Source of the DNA: Talaromyces rugulosus
Lineage: Eukaryota; Ascomycota; Eurotiomycetes; Eurotiales; Trichocomaceae
Assembly (NCBI RefSeq): GCF_013368755.1
Contig: NC_049562.1
Span: forward strand, 3,906,001 to 3,970,000
Direction: 5' to 3'
Length of the DNA stretch: 64,000 nucleotides
Part shown: positions 10,891 through 22,896 of the stretch, in pieces
Numbering within the stretch: position 1 is the first letter of the stretch
How the letters are laid out: every line of letters begins with the position of its first letter
Position numbers and translations under genes: made by a program
The notes under the pieces: generated by a model
What the model was told of the DNA's origin: nothing
The model's database searches: none
What the model saw: the letters and a program-made list of their open reading frames with translations, nothing else

Positions 10891-11996
10891 TATGAGAAGA
10901 AGTCAAGGGAGGGAAGGTAGATGCAGTGTTTGAGCGCGTCCCAGGGTGCTGGTGTGTTCAGGCTATGGAGGCGGCGACACCATTTGCGCTGCTATAATCA
11001 GGAAATAGCAATGTTAGAAAATCGATGAAACAGCATCCAGGCGCGTAGCAGCAGGCAGCAGCAGCAGCATAGCACTGCTTGGTGGTGATGTGATGGATGA
11101 GAGAAAGCGATGCGGTGCCTGGAGCGGCGTCTCCGCGTCGTCGCGAGGCAAGCACGACCAGGCCCGGAACAGCGTTGTTCCGGGACCCACATGCATGCTT
11201 CTATCTGATTTCCATGCTTCAGCTTCAAGTTCGGCTTCAAGTTCGGTTTCAGGTGAAAAACAATTACAGACGATTGAAATCGGCCGAATTGTACTTTCGC
11301 TGCTAGTTCACCAAAGAAAACCCAAAGTCCCGTCTGATATGGCCAACTCAAGCTGTCAAGGGGCTGCCCTTGCTCGTGCCAAGCATTCAACCACGTTGAC
11401 TGCGTTTGACGTGCACGTTGCTCAGTGCTTGTCCCACGGATGAGCTGCTGGCCAACTGTGGCTGTTCTTTTGTGGTAATGACGCCTTTTTAAGCTTCCAG
11501 AACTTGCTCTGCTTTTGAAGCCTTAAATCGCCGGACGATTCTACGATCTACCTCGATGGTATCAGTTACCAACAGTACCTTAACATGACGATGTGTCCTG
11601 GTGTTATTGCTGTGAATCAGGCTCATCTGAGACGGTGCATTTATCTGGTCAAGCTGGTCCCTGGGCTTTGGTTTATTCTAGAGGCCCTGGATATCACTGT
11701 AAACGGCCACCAGGCTTGTGTAACATGGATTGATAGACTGCAAGCAGTGTATTTTGTGCGAAATGACGCTATTGCCCGTCTATGACTCCTATTGTCCTTC
11801 TTATTGTCCTTCTTATTGCTACTTGTATCGGAGCATATACAAGGGTTCCTGGTTCCCCCGTTTGCTCCGTTTGCTCCGTTTGTCCCAACACCGCACGTTT
11901 TCACCGCTCCCAAATCCAGACTCCTCGACGCCGCCCGCAACACCATCTTTTTTTTCATGCTGTTTTTTTTGATTCTATCTACTTGGAAGAGTCAAC
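10891..11996. other. Divergent promoter region with small repeats
   Basis: Shared upstream region of the ING gene (minus) and the exonuclease-fold gene (plus). It contains a GCA/CAG-rich stretch at about 11046-11070, a perfect inverted repeat at 11163-11184 (8-base arms cccggaac/gttccggg around 6 bases), a tandem 12-mer cttcaagttcgg at 11223-11246, and short tandem pyrimidine repeats (ttattgtccttc and gtttgctcc) at 11790-11885 in the leader of the plus-strand gene. A 66-codon open frame at 11585-11785 has no recognisable homology. Confidence 0.5.
11163..11184. repeat. Perfect inverted repeat in divergent promoter
   Basis: Arms cccggaac and gttccggg pair perfectly around a 6-base spacer. It could be a dimeric regulator site or a hairpin; nothing in the sequence decides between them. 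Confidence 0.6.
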
Positions 11997-14125
11997 ATGG
12001 ACATGTCTGAGCGGCTTAGTCTGCTTTTCGCACACGACTTGTCTTTACTGCAGAAGGACACCGGATTGCGAGTATCAAACGCAGAGCCAACCTCTACAAA
12101 AGAAGACCAGACCGATACAGAAGCCTCCGCAGAAGGTGTTTACACTGGCAGACAAACTCTGAACATGGCAGCTCCTGGGTCAAACAGCAGTCCCATGGCC
12201 GATCAGAAGAGGCCCAAAGACAAGGAGGAGGGTGGTGATGGCATTTCCTCTCCAACCCAATACTCTATGTTCGACACAGGGATCCAGCCATCTCCTACTC
12301 TGATTGCACACTCATTTTGCCCCGCATTGGCTATTGCTAAGTTGCCCTACAAATACATGCGTGGCGAGAAGTCACAGGCCATCGGAAGATGTTTCTTCGA
12401 CCAAGGACTGTTTTGGCAGAGAAAGTGGGATCTGTAAGTGAAAAAATATCTCTCCGTCTTTTTCATCCCCCGTTCCATCTCGACTAACATCCTTGTTATA
12501 GGTATTACATTTTCCCTCCACCTGACGTATCTCCACGTGCTATTTTGCTCTTGCCGGCGGCGCAAGTCCAGCAGCTTCTCAACGAGCTGAACCAGGCCTT
12601 CAAAACCAATCTGAGTTTACCGATAGACACCGATCTTGGCTTATTACTTCCCTTTGTGGAAGATGGCACCCCCAGACCACACCATCTTGGTCAATCATGC
12701 AGCCGTGAGGCCAAGGATGAACTCGTGGCCAAAATTCCCGAGTCTCTCAGCGAGGAATCTGACCTCAACGGAACCGTGTGTGGTACCTCAGAGGACCAGA
12801 GTGAATCTGCCAAGGCCTTTCGAGCAAAAATGGAAGCGGGATTTGATGCATCAAAGAACAAGTCCAAAGCAACAAGGGAGAGAAAGCGGGCCGAGAAGAT
12901 CGACAGGCATCGGGAATGGACCCAATCGCTAAAGAGAGGTCAGTGTTACATGGGCTTGCATCCTCGTCGTGTATCCCAGGCTGAAAATGCAAACATACAT
13001 GAAGTTACAAACCAGACAGAAGCCCCAGTTACTATGTCGACACTTCAATTGAAACAGCCTGCGCCGTTTTCCTTTGCGTATGAGCCGATTTTTGTGTGCA
13101 TTGACATAGAATCCAACGAGCGCCGCCACAGAGAGATCACAGAGATAGGAATCTCCACTCTGGATACTCTAGATCTTGTCAACGTCCCACCTGGAAAAGG
13201 TGGCGAGAACTGGATCCGATGGATTCGTTCTCGTCATATTCGAATCAGGGAAAGCGCTCATGTTGTCAATCACACTTATGTTTCTGGATGCCCCAACCGC
13301 TTCGACTTTGGCGAGAGTGAATTCATTTCTTTTAGAGATGCGTCCAAAACAGTTGAAGGCTGCTTTAACCCCCCTTACTCTGCACAAATTCCTGTCAAGT
13401 TTGTTGAGCAAGCACCCAATGGGGAAAAGGCAAAAGTGACTATTGAGACGGCGATCAAGGAATACAAACTTCGCCCTCGCAACATTGTCCTCGTCGGACA
13501 TGGGGTTCAGGGTGACATTGACTACTTGCGCATTCTGGGCTGCAATATCTTTGCCGATGCTTGTCATCCGAAAAAATCGTTTCAGCGGCTTTCCAAGGAC
13601 AACTTTCAGAACCCTCCGCCACGGCTGATTGATTGCCTTGATACTGCAAACATGTTTCAGGTCCTCAAGCGCGACACGCACCACCGCGCACTTGATACCC
13701 TTCTCAATTCTCTCGGAATCATTGGATGGAATCTCCACAACGCCGGCAACGATGCACGCTACACGCTTGAGGCTATGGTACGTATCATCCTCAATTCACG
13801 CTTGGCCCTGGGCGGCACTCCTCAAATTCCACAGGGGGACTTTTTGGACTGGGGAATGGCTTCGGCCGTGGAAACCGAGCAAGAAAAGATGGCCGACGAC
13901 ACTAGCGAAACTACGACTCCGTACAAGGCCGCTTGGGAGGCTGAAGTTGAGCGCCGTGTCGCCGAAACAGTGGCCGACAGCGAGATGCGAGTTCGTGACG
14001 AGTGCAAGATCTGGGAGATTGTGACGGGTTGGGACAGTGAGCATCCGCCTACTGCGGACGATTTTGACGGTGGCGATCCCAAGGGAGTTGTCTTGCAGAG
14101 GCAGAGGCAGAAACAGTTTAAATGA
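11997..14125 (+). CDS. Gfd2/YDR514C-like DEDDh exonuclease-fold protein
   Basis: Protein of 686 residues from two exons, 11997-12433 and 12502-14125 (donor gtaagt, branch ctaac, acceptor TATAG). The C-terminal half is an RNase H-like exonuclease fold of the fungal Gfd2/YDR514C group. All four catalytic positions of a DEDDh nuclease are visible: FVCIDIESNERR with D-x-E, VGHGVQGDIDYLRILG, and the late H-x4-D in HNAGNDARYTLEAM. RLIDCLDTANMFQVL lies between them. An N-terminal low-complexity region of about 110 residues precedes a conserved block (KSQAIGRCFFDQGLFWQRKW and YYIFPPPDVSPRAILLLP). A basic helix (ATRERKRAEKIDRHREWT) sits in the middle. Yeast Gfd2 was found as a multicopy suppressor linked to mRNA export factor Dbp5, but a nuclease activity has to my knowledge not been firmly assigned, so substrate is open. 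Confidence 0.85.
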
Positions 14126-14720
14126 TAAAACTGGGAACTGGAAACGGAGAGTTTCGTGTTTTTCAAAGCCGAAAATATTGGACACGTTTTGTTGTAATGC
14201 GTTTGTCTTCTAATAGGTTTGTCTTCTAATAGTAATGCTGGTTGTTTTGGTGCAAGGGAATTAGGGGATTGTCATGATCGCGATGAAGAAAATTCGGGGA
14301 ACTAGAAAATAGATTATTCAATAAGGAAATACATGCACTTTGCAGTTTTCTATTAACAATAATAGCTCTCTGTTGATATTAACCCGGAGACATCTAGAAT
14401 GCGATTCTGACGTCATGAGCCGATAATGCTCCAAGTCCGGTAATGTTGCCATCTGGCGAATCTCTTTTCTCTGTTCCCTCGCTGATCATTGATGCTTTTA
14501 ATATTGTGTCTATACATAGATCAAGTGATTACATAGTCGCCAGGTTTTATCTTACTATATTGCCGGAGCCCCGCATATCAAAATTCTTCAGCTGAACCCA
14601 AAAACCACTGTGGGTGGGCAAGCACGGTTACCACTACAAAAGAGCTTGCTATTAATTCGGAACAAAGCACAATACAAAGAAATAAAAGGCGATAGAAAAG
14701 AAAAAGAAAAAGAGAAAATC
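14126..14720. other. Intergenic region, includes tandem 16-mer
   Basis: AT-rich spacer between the exonuclease-fold gene and the TenA-like gene. It holds an exact tandem duplication of the 16-mer gtttgtcttctaatag (14201-14232). The A-rich leader just before the next ATG (aaaagaaaaagaaaaagag) is typical of fungal 5' leaders. Confidence 0.55.
14201..14232. repeat. Tandem duplication of a 16-mer
   Basis: Two exact adjacent copies of gtttgtcttctaatag in the 3' flank of the exonuclease-fold gene. Probably a replication-slippage product. Confidence 0.8.
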
Positions 14721-15545
14721 ATGGCATCGCTGCCTCTTACCAGCCTACTCACCTCGACCAACCCTGCTGGCTTCGAACGGGCCACAAAGCATTCGTTCCT
14801 CAGAGCTGCTGGAATGGGCCAGGTTGCCACGGAAAAGCTATCTCAATGGCTCGCTCAGGACCGACTGTACGCACAAGCCTACGTGCGCTTCATTGGCGGG
14901 CTTCTCACCAAAGTGATCTTGCCGCCATGCAACCCGGACAGCCAAAAATGCCGCACGCCGAGCACCGAGGAACGCATTCTTGATATCCTGGTGGATTCTC
15001 TAAACAACATTCAAAGAGAACTAAAGTTTTTTAACGAAGTGGCTATGGAATATGGACTTGACCTGACAGCTGTCGCATGCAGCCCCAATGAAGAACCGTT
15101 CCTAGCACCGGGCGTTTTTGCTCCTAACCCCATCACGCGAGCATACATTGATCTCTTCATGTCTGCCTCGAGCCCCGGGTCAAGCCTGCTAGAGGGGCTA
15201 ACTGTGCTCTTCGCCACAGAGTACGTCTACTTGCATGCGTGGAAGTTTGCGGCATCAGTCATGGCCACATCCCCCGCAACCTCGATTCAGCCTTCCCCGG
15301 CGTCCTTTTCGACTGGTGCCGAGAGGGACTGGGATGGCGGCGCGCTGCGTCGCAAGTTTATTCCAAACTGGTCCAGTGCCGAGTTTCAAAAGTATGTTGA
15401 TACCTTGCGTGACGTTACCGATGAGCTGGCGGGTCGCCTCAAGGGTGCGGAGGAGATGGAGAGGGAAAAGGGGAAGTGTGTTCGCTGGTGGAGACATATT
15501 CTGTGGCTTGAAGAGCGGTTTTGGCCAGAGGTTGATGCTCCGTAA
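14721..15545 (+). CDS. TENA/THI-4 family protein
   Basis: Single-exon gene of 274 residues. The protein is an all-helical TENA/THI-4 (heme-oxygenase-like fold) domain; members hydrolyse aminopyrimidines or thiamine breakdown products for salvage. Family features visible are TKHSFLRAAGMGQVATEKLSQ near the N-terminus, WLAQDRLYAQAYVRFIGGLL, a mid-protein Cys/Glu-containing helix region, and the C-terminal FATEYVYLHAWKFA and CVRWWRHILWLEERFWPEV. The ATG at 14721 is preferred because the open frame upstream is lysine-rich low complexity derived from the A-rich leader. No other thiamine gene or TPP riboswitch is visible nearby, so a thiamine role rests on the family alone. Fungal stand-alone TenA proteins are often uncharacterised. 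Confidence 0.87.
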   Translation: MASLPLTSLLTSTNPAGFERATKHSFLRAAGMGQVATEKLSQWLAQDRLYAQAYVRFIGGLLTKVILPPCNPDSQKCRTPSTEERILDILVDSLNNIQRELKFFNEVAMEYGLDLTAVACSPNEEPFLAPGVFAPNPITRAYIDLFMSASSPGSSLLEGLTVLFATEYVYLHAWKFAASVMATSPATSIQPSPASFSTGAERDWDGGALRRKFIPNWSSAEFQKYVDTLRDVTDELAGRLKGAEEMEREKGKCVRWWRHILWLEERFWPEVDAP

Positions 15546-17367
15546 GGAAGCTACTAGGAAGTTATTTCTTTGTTTTTTTTAATTTATTTTCTTACGTATG
15601 TTTCCTTCGAACATACGCAAAGTAAACTCAGCCTCTCTTAGCTGCAAAATAGTCTTTTAGTACCGAGCAAAATGATTCCAGTTCCTTGGGATAGGCTATT
15701 TGCCATGGCTGCGTGCAGTGTCCAGTAAGCACGGTCGTTCGACACCATACAAACGGTACCAGTGTCCCGGGATATATGGACCACAATATCCCGTTTAGGC
15801 CGCAGAACCAAAGATAGAAGAGGCTATGCAGATTTTCAAACAGTAAATCTCCTGTATATGTACCCAGCTCCTGGCGTCTGGCCGCTCATTCTCACCGATG
15901 ACAACCGTCTGACGTGATGGTGGGATAAAGAGTCTGCCTTGCTGCAAGCTTATACGTTGACATACTTATTTCATTCAATGTTGAAGGACCACACTGGTGG
16001 GGATGTAAACCCCACAGGCATCAATAGCCTTTTTTTCTTTCTTCCAAGCTCTAATGTTTCCCATCATGGGATAGTGGTATGAGTAATTAGCCAGCCATCC
16101 CGTCGCTCGCACCAAAACCAGTCGGATCTGCTGGGAATAACGTATTTAATATGAAGGATGTGCTCCAGAATTGGGGCAGTGTCAACTAGTAGCACTCAGC
16201 TAGGGCCGCCTTGATCCGCGTGCTACCTGTAACAATGGTCATACACGTGGAGGCCATAGCTGCACGTCCCGTCTAAAGTGAGATGTATGAGAGAGATTTC
16301 TGACAAATTAACTCTGGCCAAGGAATGCAAATTATTACATATATCGCAAACGACTTCTTATCAGTCCCGCTCCCAAGAAAATGGATGGAGGCGCAGCACC
16401 TAGAGCTTAGGGTACAATTGCCGGATTAGGAAGGTAGATCACAAATCCTCACGTCAAAAGGTGTGAGTAACGTCTTTGCCTCGAGAAAAAAAAGGAGAAT
16501 ACCACGTATTTAATTATCACATGTAATTAATATGCAACGTTTTTTGAAGCAGGGGCAAAAACCCGCCCGGGGGGGGGGGGGATCACGTGACAACACCGCC
16601 ACAGGAGAGGCTGTGCAGGTGCTCAATCGGGCCGTGGGTGTGGCGTCGTCCATGTCTAGATCTTGCAGCCAAGACAACATTCCCTGGATCTCCAAGACTC
16701 TAGGAGTGGGTGGCATCTTCTTTTTTTTTCTGTGCCACCAATCAATATTATTTCCAAGGATTTAGAACCAATGGCGCAGTAACTGGGCAGTAATCTGTCG
16801 GCGCGTACAGATGCATTGGACGTCGCAGGCGCTAAGAGTCCAGCCACTCAGCATGCGACCATCGAGTATGTCGGGTGTATGTGAATCAGCCTTGTTAGAA
16901 AGGTGATCTACGGTACTGATGCCGCTGAACATACGTTTCAGATAGGCTAACATTTTGTATCGTTCCTGCGGAGCGTTGGACGAGGCTCTCAGCGTGATAC
17001 CAGGGGCCCCTTCGCCCGGGCAAAAAGGCTATACACCATCTCAGCTACGTACAACGCAAAACTCCGAGTCCTGGGAGGAAATGTACTCAGCTGGGCTTCG
17101 CTATAATTGTTTTCTTGTGAATATACTCGACATTTTCTTGGCTTGCCACAGCAGTTGTAGGCGCCCCCGTTTTCTTTCAAGGAGTATCGGTCATCAGTCT
17201 GCCAAGCGGCAAATAAGAGCTGGGCTGTGCACGCATATTATCCACATGTGAACAGCACCTCCTCCTGTCCGATATCTCAATCCTTCACTACATATGGAAT
17301 CAAGTCTCCCTGGTTTCCAAAACCAGTCAAACCAGAACTATTATTTTAACGAGTTAATGAAGAGATC
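15546..17367. other. Long intergenic region upstream of the Ca2+-ATPase gene
   Basis: No intact gene. On the minus strand, 15628 to about 15885 keeps an open frame without an ATG that reads like the end of an alpha/beta hydrolase (PGTLVPFVWC, TGH, PWQIAYPKELESF); see findings. A run of 13 G lies at 16569-16581, immediately followed by gatcacgtga. A GAGGCTG heptamer near 16606 resembles calcineurin/Crz1 target sites, which would suit the downstream calcium pump, but one short match is weak evidence. Confidence 0.5.
16569..16581 (+). repeat. Poly-G run
   Basis: Thirteen consecutive G residues in the promoter region of the Ca2+-ATPase gene. Length polymorphism is expected here. Confidence 0.9.
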
Positions 17368-20300
17368 ATGCCTCCCTCACAGAATGGCTCACTCCAGCCT
17401 CCAGGGATTAGGGTTGACCTCGAGGACGAATCTTACCCCAATATCAACCCTTCTTCTCCATCACCCATCATCACATCTCAAACACTGAGCCCTGTCTCTG
17501 TATTATCACCCAATCGAGACCGTTTATCGATCGAGCACTGGCCGAGTAACGAAGATAGAAACTCCTACTCAGATGGCCGGCCGTCGTCTTCACAGTGGGA
17601 TGCCGCCACGTTGCGAGAAAGATCAGCCTCATTTGCCTCGACTCAAAAAACATTGCTACGGTCACGAGGGAATTCCTCTGTGACATCTGAGGTTGCCAAG
17701 TATGTGACCTACGATAATGCCGCTCTTTCGGAGGCTCTTCAACCGGAGCCTCGATATGCCGATGACTTTAAGGTCAAAGACAATAAATTTGCCTTTACCC
17801 CAGGTCATTTGAATAAAATGCTCAACCCAAAATCATTACCGGCATTCGTGGCTATGGGCGGCCTCGAAGGACTGGCTCGCGGACTGCGAACAGATTTGCA
17901 TGCCGGGCTTTCTCTGGACGAGACCGATTTATCTGGTCGTGTTACCTTTGAAGATGCCACCCAACCATCTTCCGAGAAAAAGCTCAGTCCAGTTGATTTG
18001 AATACAACGTCAGTCTCCAGTACAGGAGCACAGTATGCTGACAGAACACGAACATTTGGCCGTAACAAGCTACCCGATCGCAAAACTAATGGCTTCTTCA
18101 AACTCTTCTGGGAGGCTTACAAAGACAAAATTATTATTTTGCTCACCATAGCTGCCGTTATATCCCTTGCTCTTGGTCTTTATGAGGCTCTGAGTGGTGG
18201 CTCAAAAGTTGATTGGATTGAAGGTGTCGCCATCTTTGTTGCAATTTTTCTAGTTACAATTGCCACAGCTGGGAATGACTGGCAGAAAGAGAAACAATTC
18301 GCCAAACTTAACAGACGGGTAAGACATTTTCCTTTATCATTAGTGCTTTTAAATATCAATTGATGCTAACTTGCCTTGCAGAAAGAGGACAGGCAAGTCA
18401 AAGTCATCCGTTCCGGAAAAGAGATGATACTATCCGTATACGATGTCGTCGTCGGCGATGTTATGAATATTGAGCCTGGTGACTCTCCAGCTGCAGATGG
18501 TATACTTATCTCTGGATATGGAATCAAATGCGACGAGTCTTCTGCGACGGGAGAATCTGATCAAATGAACAAGACACCAGGACAGGAAGTATGGAAACAA
18601 CATACCGACTATACCAAAGTCAACGACCTCGATCCTTTTATCATATCCGGTAGCAAAGTTTTGGAAGGTGTTGGTACATATCTGGTCACTAGCGTTGGCC
18701 CGTATTCTTCTCATGGACGCATCATGGCATCTTTACAAACGGCCAACGAGCCGACTCCCTTACAAGTCAAACTGGGAAAGCTAGCAGATTGGATTGGCTG
18801 GCTAGGATCAGGGTAAGAGAAAAAGAAAAGAGAATCTGCAGTACCATAAATCCACTAACTCCAACGCAGTGCCGCCATACTCCTATTTTTGGTTCTCCTC
18901 ATTCGTTTTCTTGTGGATTTACCGGATAACCCTGCAACTTCTGCCGTCAAGGGCCAACAGTTTATGGATATTCTTATTGTTGCTGTCACTGTCATTGTTG
19001 TGGCTGTCCCGGGTGAGTGTTATTGACATATGGAGAGTTTCTCTGTTATGATTATGGGCTAATAGTAAATTAGAGGGCCTTCCTCTCGCAGTCACTCTTG
19101 CTTTGGCGTTTGCGACTACTCGAATGGTCAAAGAAAATAATCTCGTGCGCGTTCTCCGTGCATGTGAAACAATGGGGAACGCCACTGTTATTTGTAGCGA
19201 TAAAACAGGAACCCTAACGCAAAACAAAATGACGGTGGTTGCCAGCACTTGGGGCTGCGATACACAATCAAGTCAGCTGTCAATTGACGAGGAAACAACA
19301 CATGAGCCCAAAACCACCATTTCGGACCTATTCAAAGGATTCTCAAAAACGCTCAAGGGCCTTATAATTAAAAGCATTGCCCTCAACTCGACAGCTTTCG
19401 AAGACGAGCAAAATGGGACAGTGGAATTCGTCGGTAGCAAAACCGAGGTTGCAATGCTCCAACTTGCCAAGGACCATCTCGGCATGGACATACGAGAAGA
19501 ACGGTCAAATGCAGAGATTGTACAACTGTTTCCTTTCAGTTCCTCTCGAAAGTGCATGGCTGCAGTATACCGCGATCCGTCCGTCGGCTATCGGCTTCTT
19601 GTAAAGGGAGCTGCTGAACTGCTGCTAGCATCATGCACGTCGGTTATAACAACGGACCCTGGTGACCACCCCGATACGGTGCCTTTGACAGAGAAGAAGT
19701 ATCTCCAAGTCTCAGAGAATATTCATGATTATGCCAAGAATTCTCTTCGCACAATCGGCATGGTTTATCGAGACTTTTCCTGCTGGCCACCAGTCGAGAA
19801 TAATCAAAAGGATGCCTCGCCAACGCCCGAGTTTGAAGAAATTTTCAACAGTATGACGTGGCTTGGTGTGGTAGGCATCCAAGATCCACTGCGACCAGAG
19901 GTCCCTGCTGCAATCAAGAAATGCAACAATGCCGGCGTCCAGGTCAAGATGGTCACTGGCGATAACTTGGCCACGGCCACAGCCATTGCGACAGCCTGCG
20001 GTATCAAGACCGACGATGGCCTTGTTATGGAAGGACCTGAATTCCGCAGGCTATCTGACACGGAGCTGGATGAGGTCGTATCTCGTCTCCAGGTTCTCGC
20101 CCGATCCTCACCTGACGATAAACGGATCTTGGTGGAACGGCTCAAGCATCTGGGTGAGATTGTGGCTGTGACTGGGGATGGAACTAATGACGGACCTGCA
20201 CTAAAAACCGCAAACGTTGGCTTCTCCATGGGTATCTGTGGAACTGAAGTTGCCAAGGAGGCGAGTTCAATCATTTTACTCGACGATAACTTCAAGTCTA

Positions 20301-21358
20301 TCGTTACGGCTATCGCATGGGGACGGGCAGTCAACGATGCTGTTGCCAAGTTTTTACAGGTAAGAATTTACTTACCATTCATCATACCGCAAACATTGAA
20401 CTAATCCGAAAAACAGTTCCAAATAACGGTCAATATTACTGCTGTCATTCTGACTTTTGTATCTGCCGTCTACAACGAATCAAATCATAGTGTGCTCAGT
20501 GCAGTACAACTTTTGTGGGTGAACTTGATTATGGATACATTTGCTGCATTAGCACTGTAAGTATCGTCATCGATGCGTTGCAATTAAGATTAGATTGCTA
20601 ACATTAATTTCAACAGAGCTACCGACGGGCCAACCGACAAGATCCTTGACAGAAAACCCACGCCAAAGGATGCGTCATTGTTTACAATAACCATGTGGAA
20701 GATGATTATCGGGCAATCCATTTACAAGCTTGCCGTGACATTCACCTTGTACTTTGCTGGGAGGAGCATCCTTGGCTCTATTCTAGACGGCGAAGATACC
20801 CAGCTTCAGCTTGATACCATCATCTTCAATACTTTTGTCTGGATGCAGATATTTAACGAATTGAACAACCGCCGCTTGGACAACAAGTTCAACGTCTTTG
20901 AGGGCATGTTTCGAAACTACTGGTTTATGGGAATCAATTGCATCATAGTCGGAGGCCAGATCTTGATCATATTTGTCGGCGGTGTGGCCCTCGGAGTCAC
21001 TCCGTTGAATGGCGTACAGTGGGCTATTTGTCTTGTGTGTGGCTTTGGTTGTTTGCCCTGGGGCGTGCTTCTGCGTGTTTTCCCTGATCGCTACTTTGCC
21101 GTTGTCTTTAATTTTGTTGTTTTGCAGGCATCTCTGTTGTTCTATCCTTTTGGAAAGGCTCTTGGATACATATCCGGTGTCTTCAAGAAGATGGCGCGTT
21201 CGGTCGCCCGAGTATTCTCGCGAAAGACCGCCGCCTCAGTGGATGACCATGTCCATATGGATGAGGAGACTGGTCAGTCTGTCAGGAAGCAAAATCACAT
21301 TGCTTCTGACTCGGTCACGTCGAATCCTCCCCCTATTACTATCACGACAGTTTCTTAG
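17368..21358 (+). CDS. PMC1: PMC1-type Ca2+-transporting P-type ATPase
   Basis: P2B-type calcium pump of the plasma-membrane/vacuolar Ca2+-ATPase family; fungal members load Ca2+ into the vacuole and are usually calcineurin-Crz1 targets. Six exons: 17368-18318, 18382-18812, 18870-19012, 19074-20359, 20417-20556 and 20617-21358, giving 1230 residues. Features in order: long Ser-rich N-terminal extension (about 1-150), first TM pair ([21 protein letters not shown]), actuator ATGES, TM4 with VAVPEGLPLAV, phosphorylation motif [14 protein letters not shown] (Asp551), nucleotide-binding KGAAELLL, hinge [13 protein letters not shown], then TM5-TM10. The fifth exon carries [18 protein letters not shown] and [11 protein letters not shown], which supply the conserved Asn and Asp of the cation site. 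The tail ([12 protein letters not shown]) lacks an obvious plant/animal-type calmodulin site. Every intron removes stops or restores motifs, so the model is well supported. Confidence 0.96.
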
Positions 21359-22030
21359 ATTATGAAGCCTTATACCCCTTTTCAGCGATATGGAAGGCAA
21401 TACGTGTTTTAATATTAGCGGTGTTTTGGTTTTTCTTTTTTGGATAATGTACTATATATAATGTTTTGGGCTGTTTCAAGCGTCTATTTTTTAGGTAGTA
21501 ATGTATAGAAAGATATTCTCATATTTACACTTGATGTTTGTATAAATTAGGGTTGTTGGCTGTCGCTGCCTCAGGCCACAACAGTAGCTCCACCAGGCTG
21601 TCCAGTGTCCGCAACATCAACTCCGCACTAGACCTCCAGCTGCTCAAACAAATCGGCCGCAGACTACGCCAGTGTTCATTACTCTCAGACGATCAATTAC
21701 CGGAAATATCCGTTCTATTTTCTAGTATATATTCATCCTCGGGGATTCCGTCCAATCTATAAAATCACTCGCGCTTCCAGTGACTTGTACGTTCCGCGAC
21801 CGCCCCGCAGACTGACCGACTGATTGATGCCTATTGCTCACTTACTTGCACTTCCAGGTCTGCCTTTTTGCAGCATAAAGAAAGCGTTGTACACGAATAA
21901 ACTCACACACACAAAGACCTCGATTACAAGACCAGTCTCGCAACTGGCGATCGCAACGACAACGCTGGTCGTCCATCACCGCCCCCCGCCAACAACACGA
22001 TAACCACGACAAACGACCAATAACGACACC
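21359..22030. other. Intergenic region upstream of ARPC5
   Basis: 3' flank of the calcium-pump gene and promoter/leader of ARPC5. The last 130 bases are rich in CA and AC repeats typical of a leader. An open frame at 21538-21762 shows no recognisable family. Confidence 0.5.
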
Positions 22031-22683
22031 ATGGCCCAATTAAACTACCGCACAATCAACATCGATGTTCTCGATCCCGAGTCATCCGCCAACTTCCCCA
22101 TGGACACCCTCCTCCCCAGCACCCTCCCCGAACCAACAACCTCTGGCGGCGCAGCTTCAGTCGCGCAGCAAGTGCGCCAGATGCTCCGCGGAGGGGATCC
22201 CGAGGGCGCTCTTAGCCATGTCTTGGATACAGCGCCACTTAGCGGCGATGCGCAGGCAAAGGAGGTGCATTTGGCGACGGTGATTGAGGTTCTGCAGGGG
22301 ATTCGGCAGGGCGAGATGCTCAAGGTTTTGGAGGGTGTGATTGCCGGCGAAGGTGGCACGGAACGTGCTGATTGTCTGATGAAATACATGTATGTGTTCC
22401 TATCTTTATTTGCATATATGTGATAAAAAAGACTGACGGTGAAAACAGCTACAAAGGTATGGCAGTGCAGTCGTCGACTGGCGGTACCCAATCGCCTTCC
22501 TCGCGCAAGACTCTCTCCCCTCAGGGTACCGGCTCGGGCTTTACACAGGTACAATCACGAAACTTTGGAGAAGGCGGCGGTGGTCAACAAATGAGCGTGC
22601 TGTTGAGCTGGCATGAGAAACTGGTCGAATTGACCGGCCATGGGACAATCGTGCGTGTCCTCACCGACCGTCGGACTGTTTAG
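22031..22683 (+). CDS. ARPC5: Arp2/3 complex subunit 5 (p16-Arc)
   Basis: Smallest subunit of the seven-member Arp2/3 complex that nucleates branched actin at cortical patches and endocytic sites. Two exons, 22031-22389 and 22449-22683, give 197 residues, slightly longer than the usual size near 150. The conserved alpha-solenoid core is visible: NYRTINIDVLDPESSANF at the N-terminus, ALSHVLDTAPLSGDAQAKEV, and ADCLMKYMYKGMA reconstituted across the intron. The C-terminus has VLLSWHEKLVELTGHGTIVRVLTDRRTV, characteristic of the family. A Ser/Gly/Gln-rich insert of about 40 residues lies before this end and probably forms a loop. The ATG sits in the leader context gacaccATGGCC. The gene converges with the methyltransferase gene, leaving 213 bases between stops. 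Confidence 0.95.
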
Positions 22684-22896
22684 AGGGAGGATAACGCTGG
22701 TAACGACTTTTTTATTTGAGGATGTCTGACTACCAAAATTTCTATTGATTTTTTTTTTTTGTTTCGTGGCGAATTTTAAGATTTGTATCGCCCAGGATTA
22801 AAAAAAATCCATGAATAGTCTGTTATACAACGGGCATGACCGAGTTCCCTCGCAATGTCATGTATCCGGTAGATCATTCTTGAACTTATTTTTGAA

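Noticed and set aside
11585..11785. 66-codon plus-strand frame in the promoter region of the exonuclease-fold gene
   Set aside because: No family and overlapped by tandem pyrimidine repeats; probably chance.
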